This document shows, one piece after another, positions 6,825 through 15,914 of a stretch of DNA of 35,889 bases. Position 1 is the first letter of the stretch. The number at the start of each line of letters is the position of its first letter. The stretch covers positions 1 through 35,889 of the forward strand of contig JANXAL010000012.1 of assembly GCA_025062325.1 (NCBI GenBank), written 5' to 3'. Both the position numbers and the translations under genes were made by a program. Source of the stretch: Roseiflexus sp. Its GTDB lineage: Bacteria; Chloroflexota; Chloroflexia; Chloroflexales; Roseiflexaceae. The notes under the pieces were generated by a model that searched no databases, was not told the DNA's origin, and saw only the letters and a list, made by a program, of their open reading frames with translations.

Positions 6825-9043
6825 CCGGCGCTGATGCGCGAGGGTTCGATGTCGCCATGAATGTCAGACAGTGGTTCCATCGATCAGCCCGCACAAATCA
6901 GCCGCAGTCCGATGAATTGCCGCATCAGTCGCCGGAACATGTGTGGCGACGCCTGGTAGTGGGGCTGAGCCTGGGGCTTGCTCTGGTCATCTGGCTGGCG
7001 CTGGCATGGCAGCCGGTCATCGCCCCTGATCTGCGACTTGGCCAGCCAAGTCCGCGTGACATTCAGGCGGATCGGACCATCACCTATGTCAGCGCGTGGC
7101 GCACTGAACAGGAACGCACCCGTGCTGAGAGTTCCGCCGATACGGTGGTCTACTCGCGCGACATGAGCATCCCCATTCAGCAGCGCACAGAACTCAAGAA
7201 CCTGCTACAGACGATTACGCAGATCCGGGACGACCCTACGCTGACGAAAGCGCAGGAGCGCGAACGCCTGACCAGCTTGCCCAACAGCACACTGGTGATT
7301 TCTCCTGAACTGGCAAGCGCAATCGCCCGTCAAACAGACGAGTCATGGGCATCGGTCAGCAACCTCTCGTTGGAATTGTATGATCGGGCGCTGAGCGAGA
7401 ACCGATACATGCTCAACGATCAAAAGATCGCCGAACTGCGTGCGTTTACGCTGCCCTATTGGGCGTCTCTTCAGGCGGAAACGCCGGAACAGGCGGAATT
7501 GATCGCGCTCTTCAGCGGCTCGTTTCTGAAAACGAACCAGTTTATCGATGAGGAAGCCACGCAACGCCGCAAACAGGAAGTCCGCGATGCCGTGCAACCG
7601 GTAACGGTCCGGATTCTCGAAGGCGAAAGCATCGTGCGCCAGGGGGACGTCGTAACTCCCGATGTTCTGGAAAAGCTCGAAGCGCTGGGGGCTCTGCGCA
7701 CAAAAACGAACTGGGCGTCCGTTGGTGGCAGGGCATTGCTGGCTTTGCTGTTCGCTAGCGTGTTTGGCGCATATATCGTAGTCGCTCAACGCGATACGTT
7801 GAAGGATGTTCGACCGTTGCTGCTCGTCTTTGGTCTCATAGCGCTGGCAATTGTTGCGGCGCGGTTGATTGGGCCGCTTGGATCGCAGTGGACTCTGGCA
7901 TTTCCAGTCGCATTGATTGCTATGCTGCTGGCGGCTCTCTTCAATGTTGGGCTAGCGCTGATGAGCGTAGGGCTGCTCAGCGCTGTGATTGCCAGTTTGA
8001 GCGATAATCACCTAGCAACGGCGATGACGCTCTCTGTGGGAGGAGTCGCCGGGGCGTTTCTGATAGGACGCGGGGAACGCTCGCTCTTGTTCTTTATCAG
8101 CGGCGTGGCGGTATTTTTGGTAACGGCAGCGGCGCAATTCACCTTTCACCTGATCGCGGGAGCGCTGCCTGTATTCGATCAGGCGCTGACCATCCTGGCG
8201 GTGAGCGGCATCAATGGCGCCCTCTCAGCCATTCTGGCGCTCGGTCTCTACAACCTTGCCGGTCAACTGGCCGGAATTGTCACGCCGCTCCGGTTGATGG
8301 AACTGGCGCATCCGGCGCAACCGCTGTTGCGCCGCCTGATCCGGGAAGCGCCCGGCACGTATTACCATAGCGTCGCAGTCGGCAATCTGGCGGAGAGTGC
8401 GGCGGAGGCGATTGGCGCCGATGCCCTCCTGCTGCGCGTCGCATCGTACTATCACGATATCGGCAAGACGATCCGGCCGTTTTTCTTCACCGATAATCAG
8501 AGCGACCGCGAGAATGTTCATGATGATCTCGATCCGCTAACCAGCGCACAGATTATCGCTGACCACGTGCGCGAAGGGCAAAAAATGGCGATCGCTGCGG
8601 GCCTGCCATCGCAGATTGTTGATTTCATCACCACGCACCACGGCACTAGTGTGATCAAGTATTTCTACCAGCGTGCCCTTCAGCAGCACGATACGGTTAA
8701 CATAGAGGATTATCGCTATCCCGGTCCGCGGCCCCGCACGCGCGAACAGGGTATCATGATGCTTGCCGATTCGGTCGAGGCGACGGTGCGCTCAAAGTTC
8801 CAGGCAGGCTGCGTGATTTCCAGTCGCGAGGCGCACAATGGCGATGGCCGGATACGCGACAATGGACAAACACTTGAAGAATTGGTGACAGCGATCATTG
8901 AAGAACGGGTGCGCAGCGGGCAACTCGACGAATGTCCGCTCACATTGCGCGATCTGGCGCGTATCCGTCAGGCGTTCATCACCACGTTGCAGGGTATTTA
9001 TCATCCGCGCGTCGATTACACGCCGGGCAAGCCTGTAATTTGA
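6821..9043 (+). CDS. pgpH: PgpH-like 7TM HD-domain phosphohydrolase (probable c-di-AMP phosphodiesterase)
   Basis: PgpH-family proteins sit in the membrane and hydrolyse cyclic di-AMP with a cytoplasmic HD domain. The layout matches: one membrane helix near residues 45-70 (LGLALVIWLALAW), a large extracytoplasmic 7TMR-HDED region to about 290, a block of seven hydrophobic helices (about 300-495), then the HD domain. In the latter, His-Asp at 545-546 (YYHDIGK) and later TTHH provide metal ligands. The GTG at 6821 overlaps the yqeY stop; an ATG at 6857 is an alternative start. The following ybeY and dgkA genes complete the order seen in many Gram-positive genomes (pgpH-ybeY-dgkA), supporting the call. 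Confidence 0.9.
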   Translation: MTGADARGFDVAMNVRQWFHRSARTNQPQSDELPHQSPEHVWRRLVVGLSLGLALVIWLALAWQPVIAPDLRLGQPSPRDIQADRTITYVSAWRTEQERTRAESSADTVVYSRDMSIPIQQRTELKNLLQTITQIRDDPTLTKAQERERLTSLPNSTLVISPELASAIARQTDESWASVSNLSLELYDRALSENRYMLNDQKIAELRAFTLPYWASLQAETPEQAELIALFSGSFLKTNQFIDEEATQRRKQEVRDAVQPVTVRILEGESIVRQGDVVTPDVLEKLEALGALRTKTNWASVGGRALLALLFASVFGAYIVVAQRDTLKDVRPLLLVFGLIALAIVAARLIGPLGSQWTLAFPVALIAMLLAALFNVGLALMSVGLLSAVIASLSDNHLATAMTLSVGGVAGAFLIGRGERSLLFFISGVAVFLVTAAAQFTFHLIAGALPVFDQALTILAVSGINGALSAILALGLYNLAGQLAGIVTPLRLMELAHPAQPLLRRLIREAPGTYYHSVAVGNLAESAAEAIGADALLLRVASYYHDIGKTIRPFFFTDNQSDRENVHDDLDPLTSAQIIADHVREGQKMAIAAGLPSQIVDFITTHHGTSVIKYFYQRALQQHDTVNIEDYRYPGPRPRTREQGIMMLADSVEATVRSKFQAGCVISSREAHNGDGRIRDNGQTLEELVTAIIEERVRSGQLDECPLTLRDLARIRQAFITTLQGIYHPRVDYTPGKPVI

Positions 9044-9069
9044 GCGCATCAACTGGCATTCTCTCTCAC

Positions 9070-9552
9070 ATGGATGAGGCTGAAATCCTGGTCGATGTGC
9101 AGGTCGCGCCGCAGTATGTCGGGTCCGTCGACGTCGCGCTCGTTAAACGCGCCGTTGAGCAAACGCTGCGCGCTGAACAGGTTGCCGGTCCGGTAGAAAT
9201 CAGTGTTCTGATCACCGACGATGCGGAATTGCACCGGTTGAATCAGATGTACCGCGGCGTCGACGCGCCTACCGATGTCCTGTCGTTCGCCGAGGCAGAC
9301 GACAGCAGCCCATTTGTGCGCCCTCCTGAAGCGCCGCGTTACCTGGGAGACATTGCCATTTCTTGGGATCGGGTTGTCGTTCAGGCAGCGGAGTACGGTC
9401 ATTCGCCTGAACGCGAACTCGCCTTTCTTACAGTTCATGGCGTGCTGCACGTGTTGGGCTACGACCATGAACGGGGTCCGGTCGATGAAGCCAGAATGCG
9501 TGCACGCGAGGAAGCAATCCTCGATGCGCTTGGTTTGAGCCGTGAGGGGTGA
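9070..9552 (+). CDS. ybeY: Endoribonuclease YbeY
   Basis: Single-strand-specific metallo-endoribonuclease needed for 16S rRNA 3' end maturation and ribosome quality control. The 160-residue product contains the family zinc motif HGVLHVLGYDH, with ligands His123, His127 and His133, and the upstream LSFAEAD and LGDIAIS segments. The start at 9070 leaves the usual family length; the frame is open into the end of pgpH but that part is not conserved. It begins 26 bases after the pgpH stop and its stop almost touches dgkA. Confidence 0.92.
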   Translation: MDEAEILVDVQVAPQYVGSVDVALVKRAVEQTLRAEQVAGPVEISVLITDDAELHRLNQMYRGVDAPTDVLSFAEADDSSPFVRPPEAPRYLGDIAISWDRVVVQAAEYGHSPERELAFLTVHGVLHVLGYDHERGPVDEARMRAREEAILDALGLSREG

Positions 9553-9554
9553 TC

Positions 9555-10052
9555 ATGGCGACCAATCATCAGTCTCCAACCACGGATCATCAGATTATCG
9601 CCGGGCGTCGCACGACTAGCGTGCCACGTATGCGTATCATGTCGGCGCCACGGCGTCGGTCCGTTCGCTGGATACAGCAACGTCTGCGTTCATTTCCTTT
9701 CGCATTTGCGGGGATTGGTCATCTGTTACGCACGCAGGGAAATGCGCAGATTCACGTGGCGGCTGGAAGTGTTGCAATTGCGCTTGGCTTTCTGTTCAAC
9801 ATTGATCGCGGTGAGTGGTTGGCGCTGGCGTTAACCATCACCCTGGTGCTGGCAGCCGAGGGGGTGAACACAGCAGTTGAGGCAGTGGTCGATCTAGTGA
9901 CGCCCGGTTTCCATCCGCTCGCCAAGATCGCTAAGGATGTAGCCGCTGGAACAGTGCTGCTCACTGCCATCGGCGCAGTCGCCGTCGGCCTGATCGTCTT
10001 CCTGCCGCGCCTCTGGGCGCTCATTGCACCATGGCTCAATGGCGCGACCTGA
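9555..10052 (+). CDS. dgkA: DgkA-type diacylglycerol/undecaprenol kinase
   Basis: Small integral membrane kinase; the Gram-positive-type members phosphorylate undecaprenol, feeding the lipid carrier used by cell-wall and polysaccharide synthesis. The signature EGVNTAVEAVVDL (about residues 102-114) and KDVAAGTVLL are clear, with three hydrophobic helices. It has an unusual ~40-residue polar and basic N-terminus (NHQSPTTDHQ..., then RRRSVRW) ahead of the conserved FAFAGIGHLLRTQGN; a start at one of the internal Met codons is possible. GAGGGGTGAT precedes the ATG at 9555. It is the third gene of the conserved pgpH-ybeY-dgkA block. Confidence 0.9.
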   Translation: MATNHQSPTTDHQIIAGRRTTSVPRMRIMSAPRRRSVRWIQQRLRSFPFAFAGIGHLLRTQGNAQIHVAAGSVAIALGFLFNIDRGEWLALALTITLVLAAEGVNTAVEAVVDLVTPGFHPLAKIAKDVAAGTVLLTAIGAVAVGLIVFLPRLWALIAPWLNGAT

Positions 10053-10061
10053 AGCGCTGGC

Positions 10062-11318
10062 ATGAAGATTCTGCTGCTCTCCCCCTATCCGCCCTATCCG
10101 CCACGCGGCGGCGGCGCTATGCGGATCTACCAGATCATCCGCGGTTTGGCGCAGCGTCATACCCTCACATGCCTCACATTCGCGCCGGATGCTGCAGCCG
10201 AAGCAGCGCTAGCGCCGCTCCGCGCCCTGTGCCGGGTCGTTACCGTGCGCGGACCTGCTCCACGTTCCGTACTGCGCCGCGCCTGGACGACCTTTGCCTC
10301 CCCGCTCCCCGACATGGCGCTACGAAATGCCTCGCCTGCCTTCCGCGCTGCGCTGCTTGATCTGGCGGCCCGTGAACGATTCGATGTCGTGCAGGCGGAA
10401 AGCATCGAGATGGCGCCATATCTGGCGAGTCTGTCAACTGCCAACGGGACGCTTTCAGCCAGCCGTCCCTGGCTGGTCCTTGATCAGTTCAACGCCGAAT
10501 ATGTGTTGCAAAAACGCGCCGCGCTCACCGATCTGCGCGCCGCGCTCGCGCTCTCCCATCCTGTGCAGCGCAGCGTTGGCAGCGTTTATTCCCTGATTCA
10601 GTGGGTAAAATTAGCGCACTATGAGCGTGCCGTTATGCAAACGTGCGACGTGACGATCGTTGTGTCCGAGGAGGATCGCAGGGCGCTGGAGCGGATTGGC
10701 GGAACGCGCTTTGTGGTCGCGCCGAATGGAGTAGACACGACGTTCTTCAGCCGCGCTGCACTTGCGCACGATCATCGTGCGCCGCTGCCCTTCGCCGTTC
10801 CCACGCTCGTGTTCAGCGGAACGCTCGATTTCCGCCCCAATATCGACGCACTCACCTGGTTTGTCGATGCCGTTTTGCCGCAGGTTCATGCCCACCGGTC
10901 TGATGTTCGCCTGCTGGCGGTCGGGAAACGGCCTGCTCCGGTACTGCGCCGTCTCGCCGAACGGGGACGCCTCACACTTACCGGCGAGGTGGCAGATGTG
11001 CGTCCCTATCTAGCAGGCGCGACAGTCTATGTTGCACCCATGCGCATCGGCGGCGGCATCCGCCTGAAGGTGCTCGAAGCATTCGCTATGGAAGCGCCGG
11101 TCGTCAGCACCTCGCTCGGGGTCGAAGGCATTATCGGACTGCGCGCCGACGTGCACTGTTTGCTGGCAGATACGCCGCAACAGTTTGCCGGGGCCATCCA
11201 GCGCCTGCTGCTTGATCCGGCGACCCGACGCGCACTCGGCGCTACAGGACGGGAACTGGCGCGCGCAGGGTACGACTGGGAGACCATTCTCCCGCGCCTG
11301 GAAGCCGCCTACCGCTAG
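10062..11318 (+). CDS. GT-B glycosyltransferase (GT4-like)
   Basis: The 418-residue protein starts with a Rossmann-like MKILLLSPYPPYPPRGGGAM, has a GxxxxxPN-type centre (VAPNGVDTTFF), the second-domain start VFSGTLDFRPNIDAL, and the donor-binding APMRIGGGIRLKVLEAFAMEAPVVST. This is the layout of retaining glycosyltransferases that use nucleotide sugars. Sugar and acceptor cannot be told. It starts 9 bases after dgkA and is probably co-transcribed with it, linking it to surface polysaccharide work. Confidence 0.85.
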   Translation: MKILLLSPYPPYPPRGGGAMRIYQIIRGLAQRHTLTCLTFAPDAAAEAALAPLRALCRVVTVRGPAPRSVLRRAWTTFASPLPDMALRNASPAFRAALLDLAARERFDVVQAESIEMAPYLASLSTANGTLSASRPWLVLDQFNAEYVLQKRAALTDLRAALALSHPVQRSVGSVYSLIQWVKLAHYERAVMQTCDVTIVVSEEDRRALERIGGTRFVVAPNGVDTTFFSRAALAHDHRAPLPFAVPTLVFSGTLDFRPNIDALTWFVDAVLPQVHAHRSDVRLLAVGKRPAPVLRRLAERGRLTLTGEVADVRPYLAGATVYVAPMRIGGGIRLKVLEAFAMEAPVVSTSLGVEGIIGLRADVHCLLADTPQQFAGAIQRLLLDPATRRALGATGRELARAGYDWETILPRLEAAYR

Positions 11319-11567
11319 CAGAGTCGCCAGGCGGGCGCGCGACTCCCCTGTGTATCACGTGCATACCTCGATCCGAGCAGCAATCGCACTCACGCTTACC
11401 AGGACGCGACGCTTCCTTGAACGCCGGATACCGGAACAGGCAGGGCGCTCCAGTGATCAGAAACGCGCTACAGACGTATCGCGCTCGTTGATCGTGCGGT
11501 TGAAATAGCAAAGCGGCAGACGTGCGCCGTTGCCTGCGTGTGATCTGCACAGCACAGGCGATCCATC
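11319..11567. other. Intergenic stretch
   Basis: I see no convincing gene or RNA here. It separates the glycosyltransferase from the phospholipase D-like gene, whose true start could lie within a few dozen bases of 11568. Confidence 0.3.
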
Positions 11568-12698
11568 GTGCCCCACAACCCATGCCGCCGTTGCCGAATT
11601 TCGCTCTGGATGGTTCTGCTGGCCCTGCTGGGTCTGTACGCGACGTATGCGCTGATCCATACCCTGTCGCACCCGCTACCTATCGAAACGTCGCAAGCAA
11701 GCGACAATGCAACTGGCCAGCAGGTGCAGGTTTTTTTCACGACTCCGACGTTACGCTACCCGGACGCTCCCAACCGCCGTGCGACGCCGCCAATGCTGCG
11801 TGACCTGGTCAGCGACGTATCCCGCGCCCGCGTGTCGATCAAGGTAGCAGCGTTCGATCTTGACCTTCCGCAACTCGTTGATGCACTGATTGCCGCACAG
11901 CAACGCGGTGTAAACGTGCGCGCAGTTGTCGATAGTGAGCACCTTAGCGATCCCGCTGTCGCCATGCTGACCGGACGCATGCAGAATTGGCAGATTCCGG
12001 TGGTTTTTGATCATCGGGCGCCGTTCATGCACAACAAGTTCGTCGTGCTCGATGACATAATTGTGTGGACCGGTTCGTGGAACCTGACGGAGAACTGCAC
12101 CTTTCGCAATAATAACAACGCACTTCGGATCAAGAGCCGCCGAATTGCCGCTGCTTATCGCCAGGAATTCGAGCAAATGCACGCGGGACGTTTTGGGACT
12201 GCCAAACGCAGTGATACGCTGCGGATTGAGGAACAGGCCAGTGAGGGAGGGATTGATATCTACTTTTCGCCCCAGGATCAAGCCTTGCCGTTTGTTCTCA
12301 AACAGATAGAACAAGCGCGCAAAAGCGTTATCTTCATGGCATTTTCGTTCACCTCAGCGCCGATTGCTGACGCCTTGATTGATGCAACAGAGCGCGGCGT
12401 GCATGTTGAAGGCGTGATCGAGAAGCGCAACGCATTTGGAACCGGATCGGTTTTTGCACAACTGCGGGCGAACGGAGTAGACATACAGGAAGATGGCAAC
12501 TGCTACATCATGCATCACAAGGTTCTGATTATCGATAATGAGGTCGTCATCACCGGTTCATACAACTTCACCAACAACGCAGAGGACACGAATGATGAGA
12601 ACCTGGCGATCATCCATGATCCAATGATCGCCAGGTTCTTTCAACACGAGTACACCCGTATTCGACAGCACGCGCTTGAACCGACTCGCTGCAACTAG
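11568..12698 (+). CDS. Membrane-anchored phospholipase D-like protein
   Basis: The 376-residue protein has an N-terminal hydrophobic helix (about residues 13-32) and two HKD motifs. The first is HNKFVVLD (His155, Lys157, Asp162) and the second HHKVLIID (His316, Lys318, Asp323), each followed by GSWNLT or GSYNFT. Two motifs make one active site in this superfamily, which includes phospholipases, cardiolipin synthases and nucleases such as Nuc/BfiI. The GSxN(F/L)T ends and short length resemble the nuclease-type group, and the helix suggests it acts outside or at the membrane. The start is GTG at 11568 or ATG at 11610; no clear ribosome site decides it. Confidence 0.8.
   Translation: MPHNPCRRCRISLWMVLLALLGLYATYALIHTLSHPLPIETSQASDNATGQQVQVFFTTPTLRYPDAPNRRATPPMLRDLVSDVSRARVSIKVAAFDLDLPQLVDALIAAQQRGVNVRAVVDSEHLSDPAVAMLTGRMQNWQIPVVFDHRAPFMHNKFVVLDDIIVWTGSWNLTENCTFRNNNNALRIKSRRIAAAYRQEFEQMHAGRFGTAKRSDTLRIEEQASEGGIDIYFSPQDQALPFVLKQIEQARKSVIFMAFSFTSAPIADALIDATERGVHVEGVIEKRNAFGTGSVFAQLRANGVDIQEDGNCYIMHHKVLIIDNEVVITGSYNFTNNAEDTNDENLAIIHDPMIARFFQHEYTRIRQHALEPTRCN
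12598..12639. repeat. Perfect 16-base inverted repeat inside a coding region
   Basis: AGAACCTGGCGATCAT at 12598-12613 pairs perfectly with 12624-12639 across a 10-base loop, near the 3' end of the phospholipase D-like gene. It is followed by TTTC-rich bases. It encodes part of the conserved C-terminal segment. Confidence 0.6.
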
Positions 12699-12713
12699 CA
12701 TTCTTGCATTCGC

Positions 12714-13079
12714 TTAAGCTGGTTGTTTGCGCGGTCGTCCCGGTCTTCGACGCGGCGGCTCACCTTCTGTCGAGTTCGATGATACAGGAGCGGGCGCAGG
12801 TTCGGGTTCAGGACGAAGTTCGACGATCTTGAAGGGAATAACGCTTCCTCGCGTGCGGAAGAAGAGGATGTCGAAACCGCGTCGTTTTGCTGCGGCGCGA
12901 AGACGATTGCGCACAGTTGTACGCTTGTCGTCCGGTTCAAGCTCTACTTCGCCGTAATCGCCGATCTGGTAGTCCTCCAGAAACCGATCATACTCCGCGG
13001 CAATCAACGTTCGCATGCCTTTGCCTCTGTTTTCGAGGAGGAATACTTCCTCTTTGGTCAGCTTACGCACTTTGGGCAT
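12714..13079 (-). CDS. Small AT-hook protein of unknown function
   Basis: The 121-residue product is highly charged. Residues 1-90 form a compact region (KVRKLTKEEVFLLENRGKG..., RTTVRNRLRAAAKRRGFDILFFRTRG), followed by a Pro/Glu linker and a C-terminal AT-hook RRRPGRPRK at 110-118 with the GRP core that inserts into the minor groove of AT-rich DNA. I do not recognise the folded part. A nucleoid-associated or regulatory role is likely but inferred. AAGGAAA precedes the ATG and a good sigma-70-type promoter lies ~100 bases upstream. It is convergent with the phospholipase D-like gene. Confidence 0.7.
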   Translation of the reverse strand: MPKVRKLTKEEVFLLENRGKGMRTLIAAEYDRFLEDYQIGDYGEVELEPDDKRTTVRNRLRAAAKRRGFDILFFRTRGSVIPFKIVELRPEPEPAPAPVSSNSTEGEPPRRRPGRPRKQPA

Positions 13080-13178
13080 CTCTGTTTCCTTTCTTTGTGC
13101 AGATGAAAGAAAGATACCTTCAACACATCATCAGCAGGAATTAGAGGCGGAGATAACATTCTTGATCTCTTCTTTTCT

Positions 13179-13207
13179 ATTGTATCGCACTCCCTTGTTT
13201 CTTGCAA
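13179..13207 (-). promoter_or_regulatory. Promoter of the AT-hook gene
   Basis: On the minus strand TTGCAA (13207-13202) is followed by a 17-base spacer and TACAAT (13184-13179). This is a near-consensus sigma-70-type promoter about 100 bases upstream of the ATG at 13079. Confidence 0.7.
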
Positions 13208-13423
13208 GAGTTTCGTCTGTATGACAGAATGTCTTTCACACCCGTCCGAAGACGCCAGATTCGGCGGCAAGGACTCTCTTGTTCCTGTCGATTGCGAGAG
13301 GATGACTTGCTCGCTTACAGCGTGTCCGCGAGTCTTACGATGCTCCGAACCACACGCGGTAATAGCGTTGCGTCAGATGAGCAATCTCTGCAGACGTTGC
13401 CATTCCGAATGTTCTGGTGTGTC

Positions 13424-13432
13424 TGGTATAAT
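13424..13432 (+). promoter_or_regulatory. Extended -10 promoter of uppP
   Basis: TGGTATAAT gives an extended -10 element, 77 bases upstream of the uppP start. The rest of the 13,080-13,508 intergenic stretch holds the divergent AT-hook promoter and no convincing gene. Confidence 0.55.
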
Positions 13433-13508
13433 GCTGTGGCATGTGTGATGTTGCGTCGACCTTTGATGATCGCTAGCAGCCTTTGACGCCATCCAGAAAG
13501 TTATTGCT

Positions 13509-14429
13509 ATGGAGTCTTCTGAGCTTGCCGCTCTCAATGAAGCGCGTTCACGCAGAACGCATATTCTGGCAATGATTGCTGCTGCACTACTTGGAACCGC
13601 GTTGATCATTGCAGTCCCCACCGCCAGCGATTGGTGGAAAGCCGTCATTCTTGGCGTCGTTGAGGGATTGACCGAATTTCTCCCCATTTCCTCGACAGGT
13701 CACCTGCTGATTGTTTCCAGTCTCCTCGATTTCGAGGGGAGTCTGGGAGGCACGTTCGAGATTTTTATTCAACTGGGCGCCGTTATTGCTGTCGTGGGGT
13801 ATTATGCTGCTGATCTGTGGCATCAGGCGCGTCAGGCGCCGCGCGATCCACAGACGCGGCGCTTCTGGCTGGCAATTGGCATTGCGTTCATTCCTGCGGC
13901 GGTCATTGGTCTGGCGCTGCACGACTGGATCAAGGCGGTGCTGTTTTCACCGACAGTCATCGGTACTGCGTTGATGACCGGCGGCGTGATTCTGATCATG
14001 GTCGAGCGCCTTCCCCGACGCACGACCGCACTCCACGACGCCACCCGCCTCTCACTTCGTCAGGCGATTGGCATCGGCATTGCTCAGATGCTGGCGCTGA
14101 CACCAGGCGTTTCGCGGTCAGCAGCGTCGATTATTGGCGGAATGCTGGTCGGGCTGGACCGCCGCGCTGCAACGACCTTTTCGTTCTATCTGGCGATCCC
14201 AACGCTTGGAGCAGCAACGATTGTCGATCTGTTGACCAATCTCGACCAGGTGAAGCCTGATGACGTTGGGCGCCTTTTGTTAGGATTGGTGGTGTCGCTG
14301 ATCGTCGCGTGGCTGAGTATTGGCTGGCTGCTGCGCTATGTCGCCAGTCACAGTTTTGTCGCCTTCGGCATCTACCGCATCGTGGCCGGGGCCATCGTTC
14401 TGGCGCTGGTCGCTGTGGGCCGGTTATAA
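13509..14429 (+). CDS. uppP: Undecaprenyl-diphosphatase
   Basis: Integral membrane enzyme that dephosphorylates undecaprenyl pyrophosphate to recycle the lipid carrier for peptidoglycan and polysaccharides. The first signature VEGLTEFLPISSTGH (51-65) supplies catalytic Glu and Ser/His residues; the second, PGVSRSAASIIGGML, contains the essential Arg. Several hydrophobic helices follow. At 306 residues it carries about 40 extra N-terminal residues with one added hydrophobic stretch compared with typical members (~270). It works with DgkA upstream in undecaprenyl phosphate supply. Confidence 0.95.
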   Translation: MESSELAALNEARSRRTHILAMIAAALLGTALIIAVPTASDWWKAVILGVVEGLTEFLPISSTGHLLIVSSLLDFEGSLGGTFEIFIQLGAVIAVVGYYAADLWHQARQAPRDPQTRRFWLAIGIAFIPAAVIGLALHDWIKAVLFSPTVIGTALMTGGVILIMVERLPRRTTALHDATRLSLRQAIGIGIAQMLALTPGVSRSAASIIGGMLVGLDRRAATTFSFYLAIPTLGAATIVDLLTNLDQVKPDDVGRLLLGLVVSLIVAWLSIGWLLRYVASHSFVAFGIYRIVAGAIVLALVAVGRL

Positions 14430-14430
14430 T
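14425..14430 (+). promoter_or_regulatory. Possible -10 box for the ketosynthase gene
   Basis: TATAAT overlaps the uppP stop codon, 45 bases upstream of the ketosynthase ATG. The -35 position is poor. Transcription from uppP may also read through. Confidence 0.35.
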
Positions 14431-14474
14431 AGGAGTTCGTGCGAACGACCATTAGACAGAGAGGAGAGAGCGCA

Positions 14475-15914
14475 ATGCCGCCTGTCTCTCGTGACGCACC
14501 TTCACGCCGCGCCCAGGTGCGTGAACGTCTGCTTGCAGCGCTCGCCGGAGGCGCAGCGCTGACCGATCCCGATACCCTTGCGCGTAAGATCGATCAACTG
14601 CTGGCGGACGTGTTCGAGGATACGCCAGTGCCGCAACCTCAACCCGCGCTGATCGATCAGGGTGATGCGGATAGTCGCGTCGTCGTCACGGGCATGGGTG
14701 TGGTGACACCCTTAGGCAATGATCTCGAGACGTTTTGGCAGGGCTTGGCAGAAGGGCGGAGCGGCGTCGGTCCGGTTACACTCTGTGATCCCGGCGATGC
14801 GACGACCACCATCGCTGCTGAGGTGCGCAACTTCGATGCGCGCGATTATATGGACGCCAAAGAGGCGCGGCGTGTTTCGCGCGGCACACAGTTCGCCATT
14901 GCGGCAGCGCGTATGGCGCTCGACGATGCTCACCTGACGATTGACGATAGCAACCGGTACGACATCGGCGCCTTGATTGCCTGTGGCAGCACCTCGCCGC
15001 CCGACACCGAGGCGGCTGCCAAGATCCTCTTTGATCGCGGCGCAGCACGCATCAGCCCATTCTATATTACCAGTGCGCTTCCCAACATGCCGTCATGCCA
15101 GGTCGCCATTCATTTGGGGTTGATGGGGTATAACACCACGATTGCCACTGCGTGCGCCGCAAGTGCGCAGGCAATTGGCGAAGCGGCGGAGATCATCCGC
15201 CGCGGCGACGCGACGGTCATGCTGGCAGGCGGCACCGAAGCGCCGATCTGTCGCCTGACCCTCGCCAGTTTTGGCGCCATTCGCGCACTCTCAACGCGCA
15301 ACCACGATCCGGCTGGCGCATCGCGCCCGTTCGACGCCGAACGTGATGGGTTCGTCCTCGGAGAAGGCGCAGGCGTGCTGGTGCTCGAATCGCTCTCCCA
15401 CGCCCGGCGACGCGGTGCGCGTATCTATGCCGAGATCATCGGCTATGCAACGACATGCGATGCATATCACGTCACCGCACCCCATCCGACCGGTGATGGC
15501 GCGGCTCGCGCGATTGTGCGCGCGCTGGCCCAGGCGAAGATTACACCGCAGCAGGTTGATTACATTAATGCCCATGCGACCGGTACGCCGATAGGTGATG
15601 TCGCTGAAACGCTGGCAATCAAGATAGCCTTTGGCGAGTACGCTTCCAGTGTACCAATCAGCGCCACCAAGTCGATGATTGGTCATCTGACAAGCGCCGC
15701 TGGCGTGGTAGAGGCGGCGGCAACAATCCTGGCCATGCAGCATCAGTTCATTCCGCCAACGATTAACCTGACAACGCCTGATCCGCAGTGCGACCTCGAT
15801 TATGTTCCGCTGCGCGGACGACCGGCAGCAATTCGGATTGCCATATCGAATTCGTTCGGATTCGGCGGGATCAACAGCGTCCTGGTGCTGCGTCGCGGCG
15901 ATCTCAGCCAGTAA
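14475..15914 (+). CDS. fabF: FabF-like 3-oxoacyl-ACP synthase with N-terminal extension
   Basis: Ketosynthases of this type condense malonyl-ACP with an acyl-ACP. The catalytic Cys227 (TACAASAQ), His367 (NAHATGTPIGD), Lys399 and His404 (KSMIGHLTSAAG) are all present, so activity is expected. The family core starts at RVVVTGMGVVTPLG, about residue 68 of 479. Before it lies an unusual ~65-residue extension with a predicted helical segment (RRAQVRERLLAALAGG..., DTLARKIDQLLADVF) and a Pro-rich linker. The start at 14475 is fixed by GAGGAGAGAG immediately upstream. No other fatty-acid genes are adjacent, so it may serve a specialised lipid or polyketide rather than the main pathway. Confidence 0.88.
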   Translation: MPPVSRDAPSRRAQVRERLLAALAGGAALTDPDTLARKIDQLLADVFEDTPVPQPQPALIDQGDADSRVVVTGMGVVTPLGNDLETFWQGLAEGRSGVGPVTLCDPGDATTTIAAEVRNFDARDYMDAKEARRVSRGTQFAIAAARMALDDAHLTIDDSNRYDIGALIACGSTSPPDTEAAAKILFDRGAARISPFYITSALPNMPSCQVAIHLGLMGYNTTIATACAASAQAIGEAAEIIRRGDATVMLAGGTEAPICRLTLASFGAIRALSTRNHDPAGASRPFDAERDGFVLGEGAGVLVLESLSHARRRGARIYAEIIGYATTCDAYHVTAPHPTGDGAARAIVRALAQAKITPQQVDYINAHATGTPIGDVAETLAIKIAFGEYASSVPISATKSMIGHLTSAAGVVEAAATILAMQHQFIPPTINLTTPDPQCDLDYVPLRGRPAAIRIAISNSFGFGGINSVLVLRRGDLSQ

